This document shows, in pieces, positions 8,656 through 17,000 of a stretch of 64,000 nt of DNA (position 1 is the stretch's first letter; every line of letters begins with the position of its first letter). The stretch spans positions 3,206,501-3,270,500 of the forward strand of contig NZ_AP021861.1 of NCBI RefSeq assembly GCF_009177095.1. The letters are read 5' to 3'. A program made the position numbers and the translations under genes. Below the pieces are notes generated by a model, which was not told the DNA's origin, made no database searches, and saw only the letters and a list, made by a program, of their open reading frames with translations. This stretch comes from Lacipirellula parvula (GTDB taxonomy: Bacteria; Planctomycetota; Planctomycetia; Pirellulales; Lacipirellulaceae).

Positions 8656-8982
8656 ATGATGATCGTCACCACCGGCAACCAAATCAGCGGCTACGAAATC
8701 ACCGATTACCTCGGCGTCATCCGCGGGGTCGTCGTTCGCTCGCCGAGCATCACGCAGGGGATCATGGGCGGCTTGAAGCAGATCGTCGGCGGCAACATCG
8801 AGTCGTATGCGCAGATCTGCGAGGCGGGCCGTGAGGAAGCCTATGTGCGGATGGAACAGCACGCAGCCAGCGTTGGCGCCGACGGCGTCATCGGCATGCG
8901 GTACGACGCCTCCGGCTTCGCGGAAGGCGTGACGGAAGTTCTCGCCTACGGCACGGCGGTGAAGTTGCAGAAGGTGCAGTAA
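8656..8982 (+). CDS. YbjQ/UPF0145 family protein
   Basis: A 108-residue protein matching the heavy-metal-binding-domain UPF0145 family in length and pattern: N-terminal IVTTGNQISGYEITDYLGVIRG, a middle RSPSITQGIMGGLKQIVGG, and a C-terminal GADGVIGMRYD. The family forms pentameric beta barrels; its cellular role is not settled. The first of two adjacent ATGs (8656) is chosen because AGGA lies 8 bp upstream; the frame remains open further back without a start context. It stands alone and is followed by a strong terminator. Confidence 0.82.
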   Translation: MMIVTTGNQISGYEITDYLGVIRGVVVRSPSITQGIMGGLKQIVGGNIESYAQICEAGREEAYVRMEQHAASVGADGVIGMRYDASGFAEGVTEVLAYGTAVKLQKVQ

Positions 8983-9050
8983 GCGGTTTGCTGTCGCGTC
9001 GAACAACCGCGCCTGCGAACGGCGCCGCTGCCGACAGTTAGATGTTCACG

Positions 9051-9090
9051 ACGGTCTGTTCGAGAGAATCCTCGAGCAGGCCGTTTTTTC
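9051..9090 (+). terminator. Rho-independent terminator after the YbjQ-like gene
   Basis: A 14-bp stem (9051-9064 with 9071-9084, starting ACGGTCTG), 12 Watson-Crick plus 2 G-U pairs, has a six-base loop AGAATC and is followed by six T residues. It lies 68 bp after the YbjQ-like stop codon. Confidence 0.8.
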
Positions 9091-9244
9091 TTGCGCCGGA
9101 TGCGCTGCTCGTCGCTCGGCTTGCTTGCATCGTCGAGAAGTTGAGCCTTGCCGCTAACCGCAGCCGTGCAAAGTCGGCCACGTTGCCGTAGGATATCCGC
9201 AGTCTGTGGTCGGATTCCAACAACTCTCTCAGCAGAGGGCGACG

Positions 9245-10798
9245 ATGCCGCGATTTGCTTGCTTCACATGGACGATGGCGTTGGTTCTCGGGTGGTGCAC
9301 GCAGAATGCTGCTGCGGCCGACGGCGCGGGCGACAGAGTTTCGCGAGAACGCGTGCAAGCAGCGATCGCGAAAATCGAAAAGCTCGCTGAGCAAACGATC
9401 AAGTCGAACGGCGCGCCCGGCATCGCGATTACGGTCGTCCACCAGGATGAAGTGATCTACTCGAAAGGTTTCGGCGTCCGTGAAGCGGGCAAGCCGGAAC
9501 TGGTCGACGCCGATACCGTCTTTCAGATTGCCTCGATGTCCAAGCCGCTCACCTCGACGGTGCTGGCCCGAATGGTCGGCGACGGCGAAGTCGGCTGGGA
9601 CGATCGCATCGCCGATCATGACCCCGGCTTCGTCATGTACGAGCCGTACGTTACGCACGAAGTGCGGCTTCGCGATATGCTCTGCCATCGCAGCGGGTTG
9701 CCAGATCACGCGGGCGATCTGCTCGAAGATATGGGCTACACGAAGGATGAGATTCTCCATCGGTTGCGTTATCAGCCGCCGAGCAGCAGCTTCCGCGCGG
9801 GGTATGCTTACACGAATTTTGGCTTCAGCGAGGCTGGCTACGCCGCCGCGAAAGCGGTCGACGCGGATTGGAACGCCGTCGCGGCCGATCGCTTGTTCAA
9901 GCCGCTTGGCATGAACTCGACCAGTTACCAGTTCGCCGACTACGATAAGGCGAAGAACCGCGCGAAGATCCATGTGCTCGTCGACGGCAAGTGGACGCCC
10001 AAATACACGCGGCAGCCCGACGCCCAGGCGCCCGCGGGCGGTGCGAGCTCGACCATCAAGGATCTCGCCCAGTGGATGCGACTGCACCTCGCTGAGGGGA
10101 AGTTCAACGGCAAGGAAGTGATCAAGGCCGACGCCCTCGCCGAAACGCACACCCCGCAGTTCGTCACCGGTTTTACGCCGGCGGAAGGGCGGATTGGCGG
10201 CTACGGCCTCGGTTGGAACGTCAACGACGAACGGGACGGGCGAATCACGCTGAACCACTCCGGCGAGTTCTCGCTGGGCGTTCGCTCGCAGGTGGCGCTG
10301 ATCCCGATCGAAGAGTTGGGGATTACCGTGCTATCGAACGGCGCCCCGACTGGCGTGCCGGAGGGGATCTCGCAGAGCTTCTTCGACTATGTGCTCGACG
10401 GCGAGTTGCAGCGCGATTGGATGACGCTGGCCAATCAGAAGTTCGAGCAAATGACGCAGGATGATCAGGATCAGCTGGCTGATTACAGCCATCCTCCCTC
10501 CGACCGCGCGGCGCCCCTCAATCTGAAATCCTACGCGGGGAACTATCAGAACGACCTATACGGCGTTATCGAGATTGCCGAGAAGCAGGGAGGCCTCGTG
10601 TTGCGATCAGGCCCACAGCTGAATGAATTCAAGCTGCGGCACTGGGATCGCGACCTCTTTACCTATGAGCCAACCGGCGAGTCGGCTGCAGGGACGGCGG
10701 GCGTGATGTTCACGATTGGTCCGGAAGGAACGGCGGAGCGCGTGTCGGTGGAGAATCTCAATCTCAACGGCCAGGGCGTCTTTGAAAAAGCCGACTGA
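9245..10798 (+). CDS. exported serine hydrolase, beta-lactamase class C / AmpH-like
   Basis: A 517-residue protein with a signal peptide (MPRFACFTWTMALVLG to AAAA). The class C penicillin-binding/esterase fold is shown by the SxxK motif S97-M-S-K100 in IASMSKP and by Y189-T-N191 in YAYTNFGFS; an HSG-type third motif is seen as NHSGEFS near two thirds of the length. About 100 further residues form a small C-terminal beta domain like those on lipocalin-type or DUF3471 tails. Probable substrates are peptidoglycan peptides or esters. AGAGGG lies five bases before the ATG at 9245; the 13 upstream codons would spoil the signal peptide. Confidence 0.85.
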   Translation: MPRFACFTWTMALVLGWCTQNAAAADGAGDRVSRERVQAAIAKIEKLAEQTIKSNGAPGIAITVVHQDEVIYSKGFGVREAGKPELVDADTVFQIASMSKPLTSTVLARMVGDGEVGWDDRIADHDPGFVMYEPYVTHEVRLRDMLCHRSGLPDHAGDLLEDMGYTKDEILHRLRYQPPSSSFRAGYAYTNFGFSEAGYAAAKAVDADWNAVAADRLFKPLGMNSTSYQFADYDKAKNRAKIHVLVDGKWTPKYTRQPDAQAPAGGASSTIKDLAQWMRLHLAEGKFNGKEVIKADALAETHTPQFVTGFTPAEGRIGGYGLGWNVNDERDGRITLNHSGEFSLGVRSQVALIPIEELGITVLSNGAPTGVPEGISQSFFDYVLDGELQRDWMTLANQKFEQMTQDDQDQLADYSHPPSDRAAPLNLKSYAGNYQNDLYGVIEIAEKQGGLVLRSGPQLNEFKLRHWDRDLFTYEPTGESAAGTAGVMFTIGPEGTAERVSVENLNLNGQGVFEKAD

Positions 10799-10809
10799 TT
10801 GCCGCGTCC

Positions 10810-10900
10810 CCTAGCCTCGGACTCTTCCCAGGGGTCGGTATGCAGTTCGTGAGGCATCGCCGTACGTGACGCGACCCCCTGGCGGAGCCAGGGGCTAGAA
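10810..10900. repeat. REPIN-like element, GC-rich CTAGCC family, degenerate copy
   Basis: The right half (about 10873-10898) contains a perfect 8-bp hairpin CCCCTGGC-GGA-GCCAGGGG followed by CTAGAA. The left half (about 10810-10837, beginning CTAGCC and ending in AGGGGTCGG) is an imperfect inverted copy. The spacer carries CGTACGTGACGCGAC, close to the inverse of GTTGCGTCACGCACG inside the element at 15167-15254, so the two belong to one family in opposite orientation. Confidence 0.65.
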
Positions 10901-10921
10901 ATACGGACAACGGCTGCGGGG

Positions 10922-11293
10922 CTACAGCACGATCATCACTAAAAACCCGCAAGCAATCGCGGTGAGGACCAGCCCGAGGCAGAACAACACGTCGACGAGC
11001 AGCGTCATGCCAATCGCCCGCCTCCGTAGCGGCGTCCGTAGGGCGATAAATGAGATGATCGCGGAGCCAAGGTAGACGAACGACGTGACGGCGAGAACCT
11101 CGTCGCACAGCGTTTCGATCTCCGCCGTCGCTTTGATGACGCCGATCAGCCCGATGGCCGTGAGGCAAACGCCCAGCATGCCCGCCGAGACCGAGATGAT
11201 GTTGAGTAAGTGATCATGCAGCTTGTCGTCGCTGTTGTGATCTTGCATCGGGATGTGCGTTGGCTCGTGGTGGTCGTGTGGCTCGTGAAGCAT
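10922..11293 (-). CDS. small His-rich membrane protein, unknown function
   Basis: A 123-residue protein whose first 30 residues are rich in histidine and aspartate (HEPHDHHEPTHIP, QDHNSDD, HDH). Three hydrophobic helices follow, at about residues 31-52, 63-84 and 98-122. The family is not recognised. The acidic/histidine head could bind metal ions at one membrane face, but no transporter signature is present. A later ATG (MQDHNSDD) could shorten it by 15 residues. Neighbours are a REPIN-like repeat downstream and a DinB gene upstream on the same strand, with 73 bp between. Confidence 0.6.
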   Translation of the reverse strand: MLHEPHDHHEPTHIPMQDHNSDDKLHDHLLNIISVSAGMLGVCLTAIGLIGVIKATAEIETLCDEVLAVTSFVYLGSAIISFIALRTPLRRRAIGMTLLVDVLFCLGLVLTAIACGFLVMIVL

Positions 11294-11366
11294 GGGGCTC
11301 GTTCAGTGAGTGAAAGCGGATGCCAATCCTGTGTGCAAACTCCGACCTTAGGCTCTCGTCTTGCCG

Positions 11367-11849
11367 CTAGAACAATGGCGGCCGACCGAGTTGACGCCGC
11401 ACAATCACCCACTGCCCCGAGTGCATCAGCCAGTGGCTACCGGCCATCGAAAAGAGAGCCGCGACGGTCGGCGCCCAAAATATGCCTGTCTCGCGGCCCA
11501 AATCGGCGTCGCTTTGCTGGTAGAGGGCTTCGATCGTGGCCTGTTGCTGCACTTCGCGGGCGGCGAGTAGCTCAGCCTTCGTGAGCAGCTTCGCGGGATC
11601 GTCGACGCTCGCCGTCTCGGCGTTGTAGATCGACGTGAACCCCTCGGGCAGCGGCTTGAGGAATTTCGGCGCGCCCATCTCCAGATGATGATGGTCGGAC
11701 CAGATGAGATGCCCGACTTGCCAGTTGATATGATTGGCGCCCGGGGCAGGGCGGTGGAGCATCTCAGCGTCGGTAAGATCTTCGAGGTAGGAGAGGGCGA
11801 CCAGGGCGCCGCAATCGATCGAGATCTTGATGGCGTCGCGAGCGTTCAT
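11367..11849 (-). CDS. DinB-like / DUF664-type four-helix protein
   Basis: A 160-residue protein with the DinB/YfiT layout: four amphipathic helices and spaced histidines that normally bind a divalent metal, seen here as INWQVGHLIWSDHHH and, near the C-terminus, GSHWLMHSGQWVIVRRQLGRP. Members are thiol-dependent S-transferases (mycothiol or bacillithiol) or of unknown role. No thiol-pathway gene is present in this window, so the substrate stays open. Confidence 0.75.
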   Translation of the reverse strand: MNARDAIKISIDCGALVALSYLEDLTDAEMLHRPAPGANHINWQVGHLIWSDHHHLEMGAPKFLKPLPEGFTSIYNAETASVDDPAKLLTKAELLAAREVQQQATIEALYQQSDADLGRETGIFWAPTVAALFSMAGSHWLMHSGQWVIVRRQLGRPPLF

Positions 11850-12079
11850 GGGGAGCGGCTCCGGGATCAGAAGACAAAGCGAAATCGAGGCGGCGCTGTC
11901 GAGCAGCGCCGCCCCGATAAGCTAGTTTGATCTGACGCGGAGGCCAAGAGGGGAATGGGGATTCGAATGCTGGAGTCGCAGGTTGCGTTGCGGTCAGGCA
12001 ACACCATTGCACGACAGAAACATTCCGCGGAATCCCTCCCCTGGCCCCACCCTTCTAGGGAGGGGAGATCACGCGCTCG

Positions 12080-13654
12080 TCATTGAGCGGCGGCGGGGCG
12101 ATTGTTCTTCTTCTTGCCTTTCCCCTTCGCCTGCCCTTTGCCTTGGCCCTTCTTTGCAACGACTTGCGGCTTCGCTTCGGGTTGCTTCGCTAAAATCTCG
12201 CGAAGCTGGGCGACGACTTCCGGCTGCTCAGCCGCGAGGTTTTTCGATTCCTCCGGATCGGCTTGGAAGTCGTATAGCTCGAGGATCGCCTCTTCGGCCG
12301 GCGCGCCCGGTGTCTTCCACTCGACGAGCCGATAGCGATCGGTCCGCACGGCGCGGCCGAGTAGTTTACCGCGCGGGAAGACGTGGAACGCAACGCCATC
12401 GGTGTGAGCTGATGCGTCGTTGAGGACTGGCGCTAGGCTGGCGCCGTCGAGTTCGTAGGGCAAGTCAATGCCGGCCAACTCGCAGAGCGTTGGGTAAATG
12501 TCGACCGTCTCGACGAGTTCCTTCGAAACTTCGCCCGCTCGAACGCCGCTCGGCAGATCGATGATGTACGGAATGCGGGCCGCTTGCTGGTAGTTGGTGT
12601 GCTTGCACCACATGCCGTGGTCGCCCAAGTGCCAGCCGTGGTCGCCCCACAGGACGATGATCGTATTCTTGTCGAGGCCGTTGGCTTTGAGCGCGTCGAG
12701 CACCTTGCCGATCTGGGCGTCGGTGAAGCTTGTGGCAGCGTAGTAACCGTGGATGAGTTTGCGTTGCAATTCGTCATCGACGGGGCCGCTCTCGGGAGCG
12801 TACTTGTACTGGCGGAGCTCTTGCCAATTCGTTGGCGCAAATTCAGGCGCGCCTTCCGGCGGCTTCCGCAGTTTCGCGAGTTCGAACTTCGCCGGATCGT
12901 ATAGGTCCCAATACTTCGTCGGCGCACAGAAGGGAAGGTGCGGCTTCACGAAGCCGACCGCGAGGAAGAACGGCTCGTCCGGCTTTTCGGCGGCTGCAGC
13001 GAGGCGCTTCACTGCCTCCGCAGCGACCTGACCGTCGGCGTAGACTTCATCTTCAACGTCGGCCGATTCGTAAGCGGCGCCGCGCGGCAGACGTCCCGCT
13101 TTCTGCTCGGGCACGTTGGTGAAGCGAGCCTCTTCGCGCGTCCCCTCAGGAATCCGATTCTCTTCGAGCGCGTAGTCGCCTTGCCCGCGGAAGTGAGGAA
13201 CGCTCCACGACGCTTTGTCGTCGAAGTTGCCGTGGCCGACGTGAAAAATCTTGCCGAGGTTTTCGGTGCGGTAACCGGCGTTTTTAAAGGCCTGCGGCAA
13301 CGTTACTGCGTCGGGCTTTCCTTGGCGGAAGTTTGTCTGGAGATCGTAGATGCCAAGCGTCTGTGGGCAGAGGCCGGTGAGCAGCGAATTGCGCGACGGG
13401 GCGCAGACCGCCTGATTGCAGTACGCCGCGTCGAAACGGATTCCTTGTGCGGCGAGCCGATCCATATTCGGCGTTACGGCATGCGGATCGCCGTAGCAGC
13501 CGAGGTATGGTTTCAGATCGTCGATGCAAATTAGCAGCACATTGGGGCGATTGGCGTCGGCGGCCTGCAAATCTGCGGAGTTGCAAGCATATGTCATTGC
13601 CAGCGCGGCGATGATGACGGCCAAGCGGCGAGAAGTCGCGACGAGTTGTTTCAT
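12080..13654 (-). CDS. exported sulfatase, iduronate-2-sulfatase-like
   Basis: A 524-residue alkaline-phosphatase-fold sulfatase with a signal peptide (residues 1-30). The formylglycine motif CAPSR has its cysteine near residue 84, and the metal-binding start is LLICIDDLKPYLGCYG. HGWHLGDHGMW and the ITS-type C-terminal subdomain agree with the iduronate-2-sulfatase subgroup. The last 25 residues are almost only Lys, Gly, Gln and Asn, a basic tail unusual for the family that might contact anionic glycans. It is divergent from the next sulfatase with 140 bp between them. It needs a formylglycine-generating enzyme encoded elsewhere. Confidence 0.88.
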   Translation of the reverse strand: MKQLVATSRRLAVIIAALAMTYACNSADLQAADANRPNVLLICIDDLKPYLGCYGDPHAVTPNMDRLAAQGIRFDAAYCNQAVCAPSRNSLLTGLCPQTLGIYDLQTNFRQGKPDAVTLPQAFKNAGYRTENLGKIFHVGHGNFDDKASWSVPHFRGQGDYALEENRIPEGTREEARFTNVPEQKAGRLPRGAAYESADVEDEVYADGQVAAEAVKRLAAAAEKPDEPFFLAVGFVKPHLPFCAPTKYWDLYDPAKFELAKLRKPPEGAPEFAPTNWQELRQYKYAPESGPVDDELQRKLIHGYYAATSFTDAQIGKVLDALKANGLDKNTIIVLWGDHGWHLGDHGMWCKHTNYQQAARIPYIIDLPSGVRAGEVSKELVETVDIYPTLCELAGIDLPYELDGASLAPVLNDASAHTDGVAFHVFPRGKLLGRAVRTDRYRLVEWKTPGAPAEEAILELYDFQADPEESKNLAAEQPEVVAQLREILAKQPEAKPQVVAKKGQGKGQAKGKGKKKNNRPAAAQ

Positions 13655-13794
13655 GGCAATTTCGAATCAGCCGCGACTGGCGGCGATGACTCCCAATCAA
13701 GACTGGTTGTGAGTAGGATCAAGTCGCTGGAGCAGCGCGAAATGACGGCAACGCTCCGTTCACTTTAACAGATTTGAGCGAGGCAAGTTTCGCG

Positions 13795-15150
13795 ATGCAT
13801 CGATATTCCGCATTTGTCACGGCGTTGGCCTTGCTGCTCGTGCTCCCATCGGTGGTGCAAAGCGCGGACCGCCCGCCGAATATTATTCTCATCATGGCCG
13901 ACGATCTGGGCTACGAGACGATCGCGGCCAACGGCGGCGATTCTTACAAGACCCCGAATATCGATCGACTCGCTGCGGAAGGGGTGAGGTTCGACGATTG
14001 TTACGTCCAGCCCGTTTGCACGCCGACGCGCGTCGAGCTGATGACGGGGCTCTCGAATGTTCGCAACTACATCGAATTCGGCGTGCTCGATCCTGAAGCG
14101 AAGACGTTTTCGCAGTTGTTTAAACAAGCGGGCTACGCCACCGCGATCGCCGGCAAGTGGCAGCTGGGGCGGAAGCCTGGTTTGCCGCAACATTTTGGCT
14201 TTGACGAATCGTGCCTCTGGCAGCAAACGCGCCGGCCGCTGCGGTACGCGAATCCTGGGCTTGAGTACAACAACGAGGAACGCGATTTCACCAACGGCGA
14301 GTACGGACCTGATCTCATTAACGAGTTCGCGCGCGACTTCATCACGCAGCATAAGGACCAGCCGTTTCTACTCTATTACCCGATGTTGCTGACGCACGAC
14401 CCGTACGTGCCGACGCCCGATAGCCCCGACTACAACCCGCACGCCAAGGCCGAACGCGAAGATCAAGCTCCGCGGCATTTCGCCGAGATGGTGGCGTACA
14501 TGGACAAGGAAGTCGGCAAGATCGTCGCCCACGTCGACGAACTCGGCATTCGCGACGAGACGATCATCATCTTCCTCGGCGACAACGGTACCGGCCCGTG
14601 GATGACTTCGCAGTTCAAAGGGAAGCCGTACAAGGGCGGAAAAGGAACCAGCACCGCGCGCGGCATGCATGTGCCGCTCATCGTGAACTGGCCAGGCCAC
14701 GTGCCGGCGGACAAGGTAAACGACGACATGATTTCAGCGGTCGACTTCTTTCCGACGCTGTGCGCGGCCGCGGGAATTTCCATTCCTGCATCACTGAAAC
14801 TCGACGGCCAAAGCTTCTGGTCGCAGGCATTGGGCGAAGCGGGGACGCCGCGCGAGTGGCGGTACTCGTGGTTCTCCTCCGACGGCGGCGAGAACAACAA
14901 GCGGGAGTTTGCGATGACGAAAGAGTACAAGCTTTACCGCGACGGGCGTCTGTTCGATCTGGGGGCCGATCCCTACGAGGAGAATAAGCCGCTCAAGCAG
15001 TCGGCGCTGAACGACCAGCAGCAGGGAGTCGTCAAGCAGCTGCAAGACGTGCTGGCGTCGTACAAGGACGCACGCCCCGCGAAGTTATTGAAGCCGGGGC
15101 AGCCGCTGAAGAAGCGCAATGCGCCTCAGAATCCTAAAGCGAGCGAGTAA
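13795..15150 (+). CDS. exported Cys-type sulfatase
   Basis: A 451-residue sulfatase with signal peptide MHRYSAFVTALALLLVLP to QSA. It shows metal-site IILIMADDLGYE, formylglycine motif CTPTR with the cysteine at residue 76, GKWQLG, and a second metal cluster IIIFLGDNGT. It is of normal length for planctomycete arylsulfatase-like enzymes acting on sulfated polysaccharides. The ATG at 13795 follows GCGAGGCAAG; seven codons upstream in frame are excluded because they would precede the signal peptide. It is divergently paired with the sulfatase ending at 12080. Confidence 0.88.
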   Translation: MHRYSAFVTALALLLVLPSVVQSADRPPNIILIMADDLGYETIAANGGDSYKTPNIDRLAAEGVRFDDCYVQPVCTPTRVELMTGLSNVRNYIEFGVLDPEAKTFSQLFKQAGYATAIAGKWQLGRKPGLPQHFGFDESCLWQQTRRPLRYANPGLEYNNEERDFTNGEYGPDLINEFARDFITQHKDQPFLLYYPMLLTHDPYVPTPDSPDYNPHAKAEREDQAPRHFAEMVAYMDKEVGKIVAHVDELGIRDETIIIFLGDNGTGPWMTSQFKGKPYKGGKGTSTARGMHVPLIVNWPGHVPADKVNDDMISAVDFFPTLCAAAGISIPASLKLDGQSFWSQALGEAGTPREWRYSWFSSDGGENNKREFAMTKEYKLYRDGRLFDLGADPYEENKPLKQSALNDQQQGVVKQLQDVLASYKDARPAKLLKPGQPLKKRNAPQNPKASE

Positions 15151-15158
15151 CGTAGCAC

Positions 15159-15268
15159 AGCTAATCCTAGCCCCGGGCTCCGCCCGGGGGTTGCGTCACG
15201 CACGACAACGCCTGCTCGAATGGCGGCCGACCCCCGGGCGGAGCCCGGGGCTATAAATGCATTAGCTG
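15159..15268. repeat. REPIN-like element with perfect 24-bp inverted arms
   Basis: The arms at 15168-15191 and 15230-15253 are perfect inverted copies, starting TAGCCCCGGGCTCC, and each is itself a hairpin (CCCCGGGC facing GCCCGGGG). A further 8-bp inverted pair, CAGCTAAT at 15159-15166 and ATTAGCTG at about 15261-15268, lies outside. The 38-bp spacer shares GTTGCGTCACGCACG with the element at 10810-10900 in opposite orientation. It sits between the sulfatase and the converging OsmC gene and may also stop transcription. Confidence 0.82.
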
Positions 15269-15334
15269 AAAAAGGAGAGGGCGAAGCTATCCGCTCCGCC
15301 CTCGCGCTCATCGATCTCTTTCAACCGCTGACGG

Positions 15335-15763
15335 CTAGTTCACCAACTTCGCGTCGAGCGTAATCTCCGCCGCAGCGAGCACCTTCGAAACGGGGCAGTT
15401 TTCCTTCGCTGCCTTGGCGATCGCCTGGAACTGTGCCTCATCAAGCCCCGCCACCTTCACGGCGGTCTTAAGCTTGATGCTCGGAATCTTGAACCCTTCG
15501 CCATCCTTCACGAGGACGACGTCGGCGGACGTTTCGATCTTCTCCGGCGGGTGGCCTGCCTTCGTGAGGGCCCCGCTAAGGGCCATCGAAAAGCAGCCGG
15601 CGTGAGCGGCGGCGATCAACTCTTCGGGATTCGTGCCCTTTCCATCCTCAAAGCGAGACTTGAACGAGTAGGGGCCTTCCCAGGCCCCGGTCCCGAGCTT
15701 CATGGTCCCATTGCCGGACATAATATCGCCGTTCCAAACGGCGGTGGCGGAGCGTGCGGGCAT
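15335..15763 (-). CDS. OsmC-family organic hydroperoxide reductase
   Basis: A 142-residue peroxidase of the OsmC subgroup that reduces organic hydroperoxides in the cytoplasm. Both catalytic cysteines are present, C57 in AHAGCFSMAL and C123 in KENCPVSKVL. NPEELIAAA matches the family. The start ATG at 15763 lies just after a short AT-rich stretch; no regulator is next to it. Full length for the family. Confidence 0.9.
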   Translation of the reverse strand: MPARSATAVWNGDIMSGNGTMKLGTGAWEGPYSFKSRFEDGKGTNPEELIAAAHAGCFSMALSGALTKAGHPPEKIETSADVVLVKDGEGFKIPSIKLKTAVKVAGLDEAQFQAIAKAAKENCPVSKVLAAAEITLDAKLVN

Positions 15764-15928
15764 GGTATTTGTCCTTTTCCTGTTGAGGAGTGGGTTTGAT
15801 TAATCGTGCGGGAGGCAAGTTCGTTTTGGCTCGCGCCGCGCGACTGCGATTTTAGCTGAAGGAAGCGACCGTGGCAGCCGGCCGCACGCTCGCAACGTCT
15901 GACTCGGCCATCGCGCCAGCTGTCCACA

Positions 15929-16369
15929 ATGCTCCGCTGCCCATTGTGGCGCCTCTTGCCGAAATATTTGCAGCGGCCGCCATGGGTCCAGAAGAGGCCA
16001 AATCTTGGTCAGTGGTTGCCCAGAGACCAAGCCCGCGGGCGGAGCAAGGTCGCCTGGCCTGGTTCCTCGATTCTCTATCTAGAACCGCCCCCCGCCGGCC
16101 TTTCTGCGGCGTTCCACGTCGCCGGCCGGGAGTCCAGGGTTTTCCCGGCCGGCACGCCCACAACTTTGTGGAAAAGCGAAACCGCCCAGGCATGGGATTT
16201 GCTCGCCGATGAGCCGCTTGTCGCCGGTGCGTACGGCCCGGGCGGCGTCTGTTTCTCGCTACGGCCGGAAAAGTCGTCGCCCTTTGACGGCGAGGAGATC
16301 GACTGGCGTTTGGAACAACTGTTTCAAACGGAACGACTCGTCGGGACCGATAGCCGCGACGAGCTATAA
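15929..16369 (+). CDS. doubtful hypothetical protein
   Basis: A 146-residue open frame with no recognised domain. The second half (SETAQAWDLLADEPLVAGAY to the end) has a believable composition and mostly G/C third positions, while the first half is Pro/Arg/Trp-rich, as non-coding frames tend to be here. Against it: no Shine-Dalgarno at the ATG, and the last codons overlap a perfect -10 hexamer that seems to serve hpf. Kept only as a possibility. Confidence 0.25.
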   Translation: MLRCPLWRLLPKYLQRPPWVQKRPNLGQWLPRDQARGRSKVAWPGSSILYLEPPPAGLSAAFHVAGRESRVFPAGTPTTLWKSETAQAWDLLADEPLVAGAYGPGGVCFSLRPEKSSPFDGEEIDWRLEQLFQTERLVGTDSRDEL

Positions 16370-16370
16370 T
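16365..16370 (+). promoter_or_regulatory. candidate -10 element for hpf
   Basis: Perfect TATAAT 80 bp before the GTG start of hpf. No convincing -35 is found at 16-18 bp (best TCGGGA), so it may be an extended or activator-dependent promoter. Inferred. Confidence 0.3.
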
Positions 16371-16450
16371 TACTTGGTGAGTTCTCGGCCGCCTTGTCAG
16401 GCTTTTCCGACGGCCGAGCTCCCGGTGGTCCTGGTAGAGGAGAACGCAAC

Positions 16451-16843
16451 GTGCAAGTTCAAGTTCACACCGACAACCACGTCAATGGCAGCGCTGGATT
16501 GACCAGCCATGTAGAGGACGTCGTGTCGGCTGCGTTGAGTCGATTTGGGAACCGCGTCACTCGCGTCGAAGTGCACATTGGCGACGAGAATGGTCACAAG
16601 GGAGGCAATCACGACAAGCGTTGTGCGATGGAAGCTCGTCTCTCTCATTTGCAGCCAATCGCCGTGACAGCCACGGCGCCGAGCGTCGACGCCGCAATTC
16701 ACGCGGCCGCTGAAAAGCTACTGCGGACGCTTAGCAAATCGCTAAATAAGAAGTACGACGCGAAGGGCCGTACATCGACGGCCGAGTTTGCCGCCGTGCA
16801 GCAGGTTGAAGAAGATGTTGAGGAGTTTGCCCTCGAAGATTAA
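16451..16843 (+). CDS. hpf: ribosome hibernation promoting factor (HPF/RaiA)
   Basis: A 130-residue protein of the sigma-54 modulation/S30EA ribosome family that binds the decoding region of resting ribosomes. Family features are the N-terminal VQVHTDNHV strand, RVTRVEVHIGDENG, the conserved acidic and basic residues around NHDKRCAMEARL, and a helix with AAEKLLRTLSKSL. It is of the short type: no long-HPF dimerisation domain, only an acidic 30-residue tail. The GTG at 16451 is chosen because AGAGGAG lies 9 bp upstream and the family N-terminus starts there. A strong terminator follows. Confidence 0.82.
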   Translation: MQVQVHTDNHVNGSAGLTSHVEDVVSAALSRFGNRVTRVEVHIGDENGHKGGNHDKRCAMEARLSHLQPIAVTATAPSVDAAIHAAAEKLLRTLSKSLNKKYDAKGRTSTAEFAAVQQVEEDVEEFALED

Positions 16844-16889
16844 ATGTGGGCTCGTTCGTTGCGAGTCTTCACTTAACCAAGTTCAAGAC

Positions 16890-16926
16890 CAGGCCGCGGG
16901 AGGCAACTTCCGCGGCCTGTTTTTTT
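16890..16926 (+). terminator. Rho-independent terminator of hpf
   Basis: Perfect 10-bp stem CAGGCCGCGG (16890-16899) with CCGCGGCCTG (16910-16919), ten-base loop, followed by seven T residues. It starts 46 bp after the hpf stop. Confidence 0.9.
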
Positions 16927-16948
16927 GTGAGCGGGTTGTGCGTGCTAT

Positions 16949-16967
16949 CCGCGGGCGCCGCCCGCGG
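16949..16967. repeat. single REP-like palindrome
   Basis: CCGCGGGC-GCC-GCCCGCGG is a perfect 8-bp-arm hairpin flanked by CTAT and CTTTAT. It lies 34 bp beyond the stop of the minus-strand MetE-like gene and could end its transcript, though it lacks a T-run. It resembles one half of the REPIN-like elements elsewhere in the window. Confidence 0.5.
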
Positions 16968-17000
16968 CTTTATGGCGAGGGGCACGCTTTGTACAGCGCT

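Larger units (their letters stand above)
15764..16450. other. 687-bp region between OsmC and hpf
   Basis: Upstream of two divergent genes. It contains a doubtful open frame (15929-16369) and a perfect TATAAT at 16365-16370, both listed separately. GGCCGG-rich inverted words near 16093-16155 look like chance in a GC-rich sequence. Nothing else is recognised. Confidence 0.5.

Noticed and set aside
9038-10258. 406-codon open frame opposite the serine hydrolase gene
   Set aside because: The plus-strand gene has signal peptide and SxxK/YxN motifs; the antisense frame is the usual long stop-free shadow of high third-position GC.
16090-16160. GGCCGG-rich inverted words considered as a hairpin element
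   Set aside because: Arms are short and imperfect, as expected by chance in GC-rich DNA.
15871-16212. 113-codon open frame between OsmC and hpf
   Set aside because: No start context, no domain, and Pro/Arg-rich C-terminal half; it also overlaps the other doubtful frame at 15929-16369.
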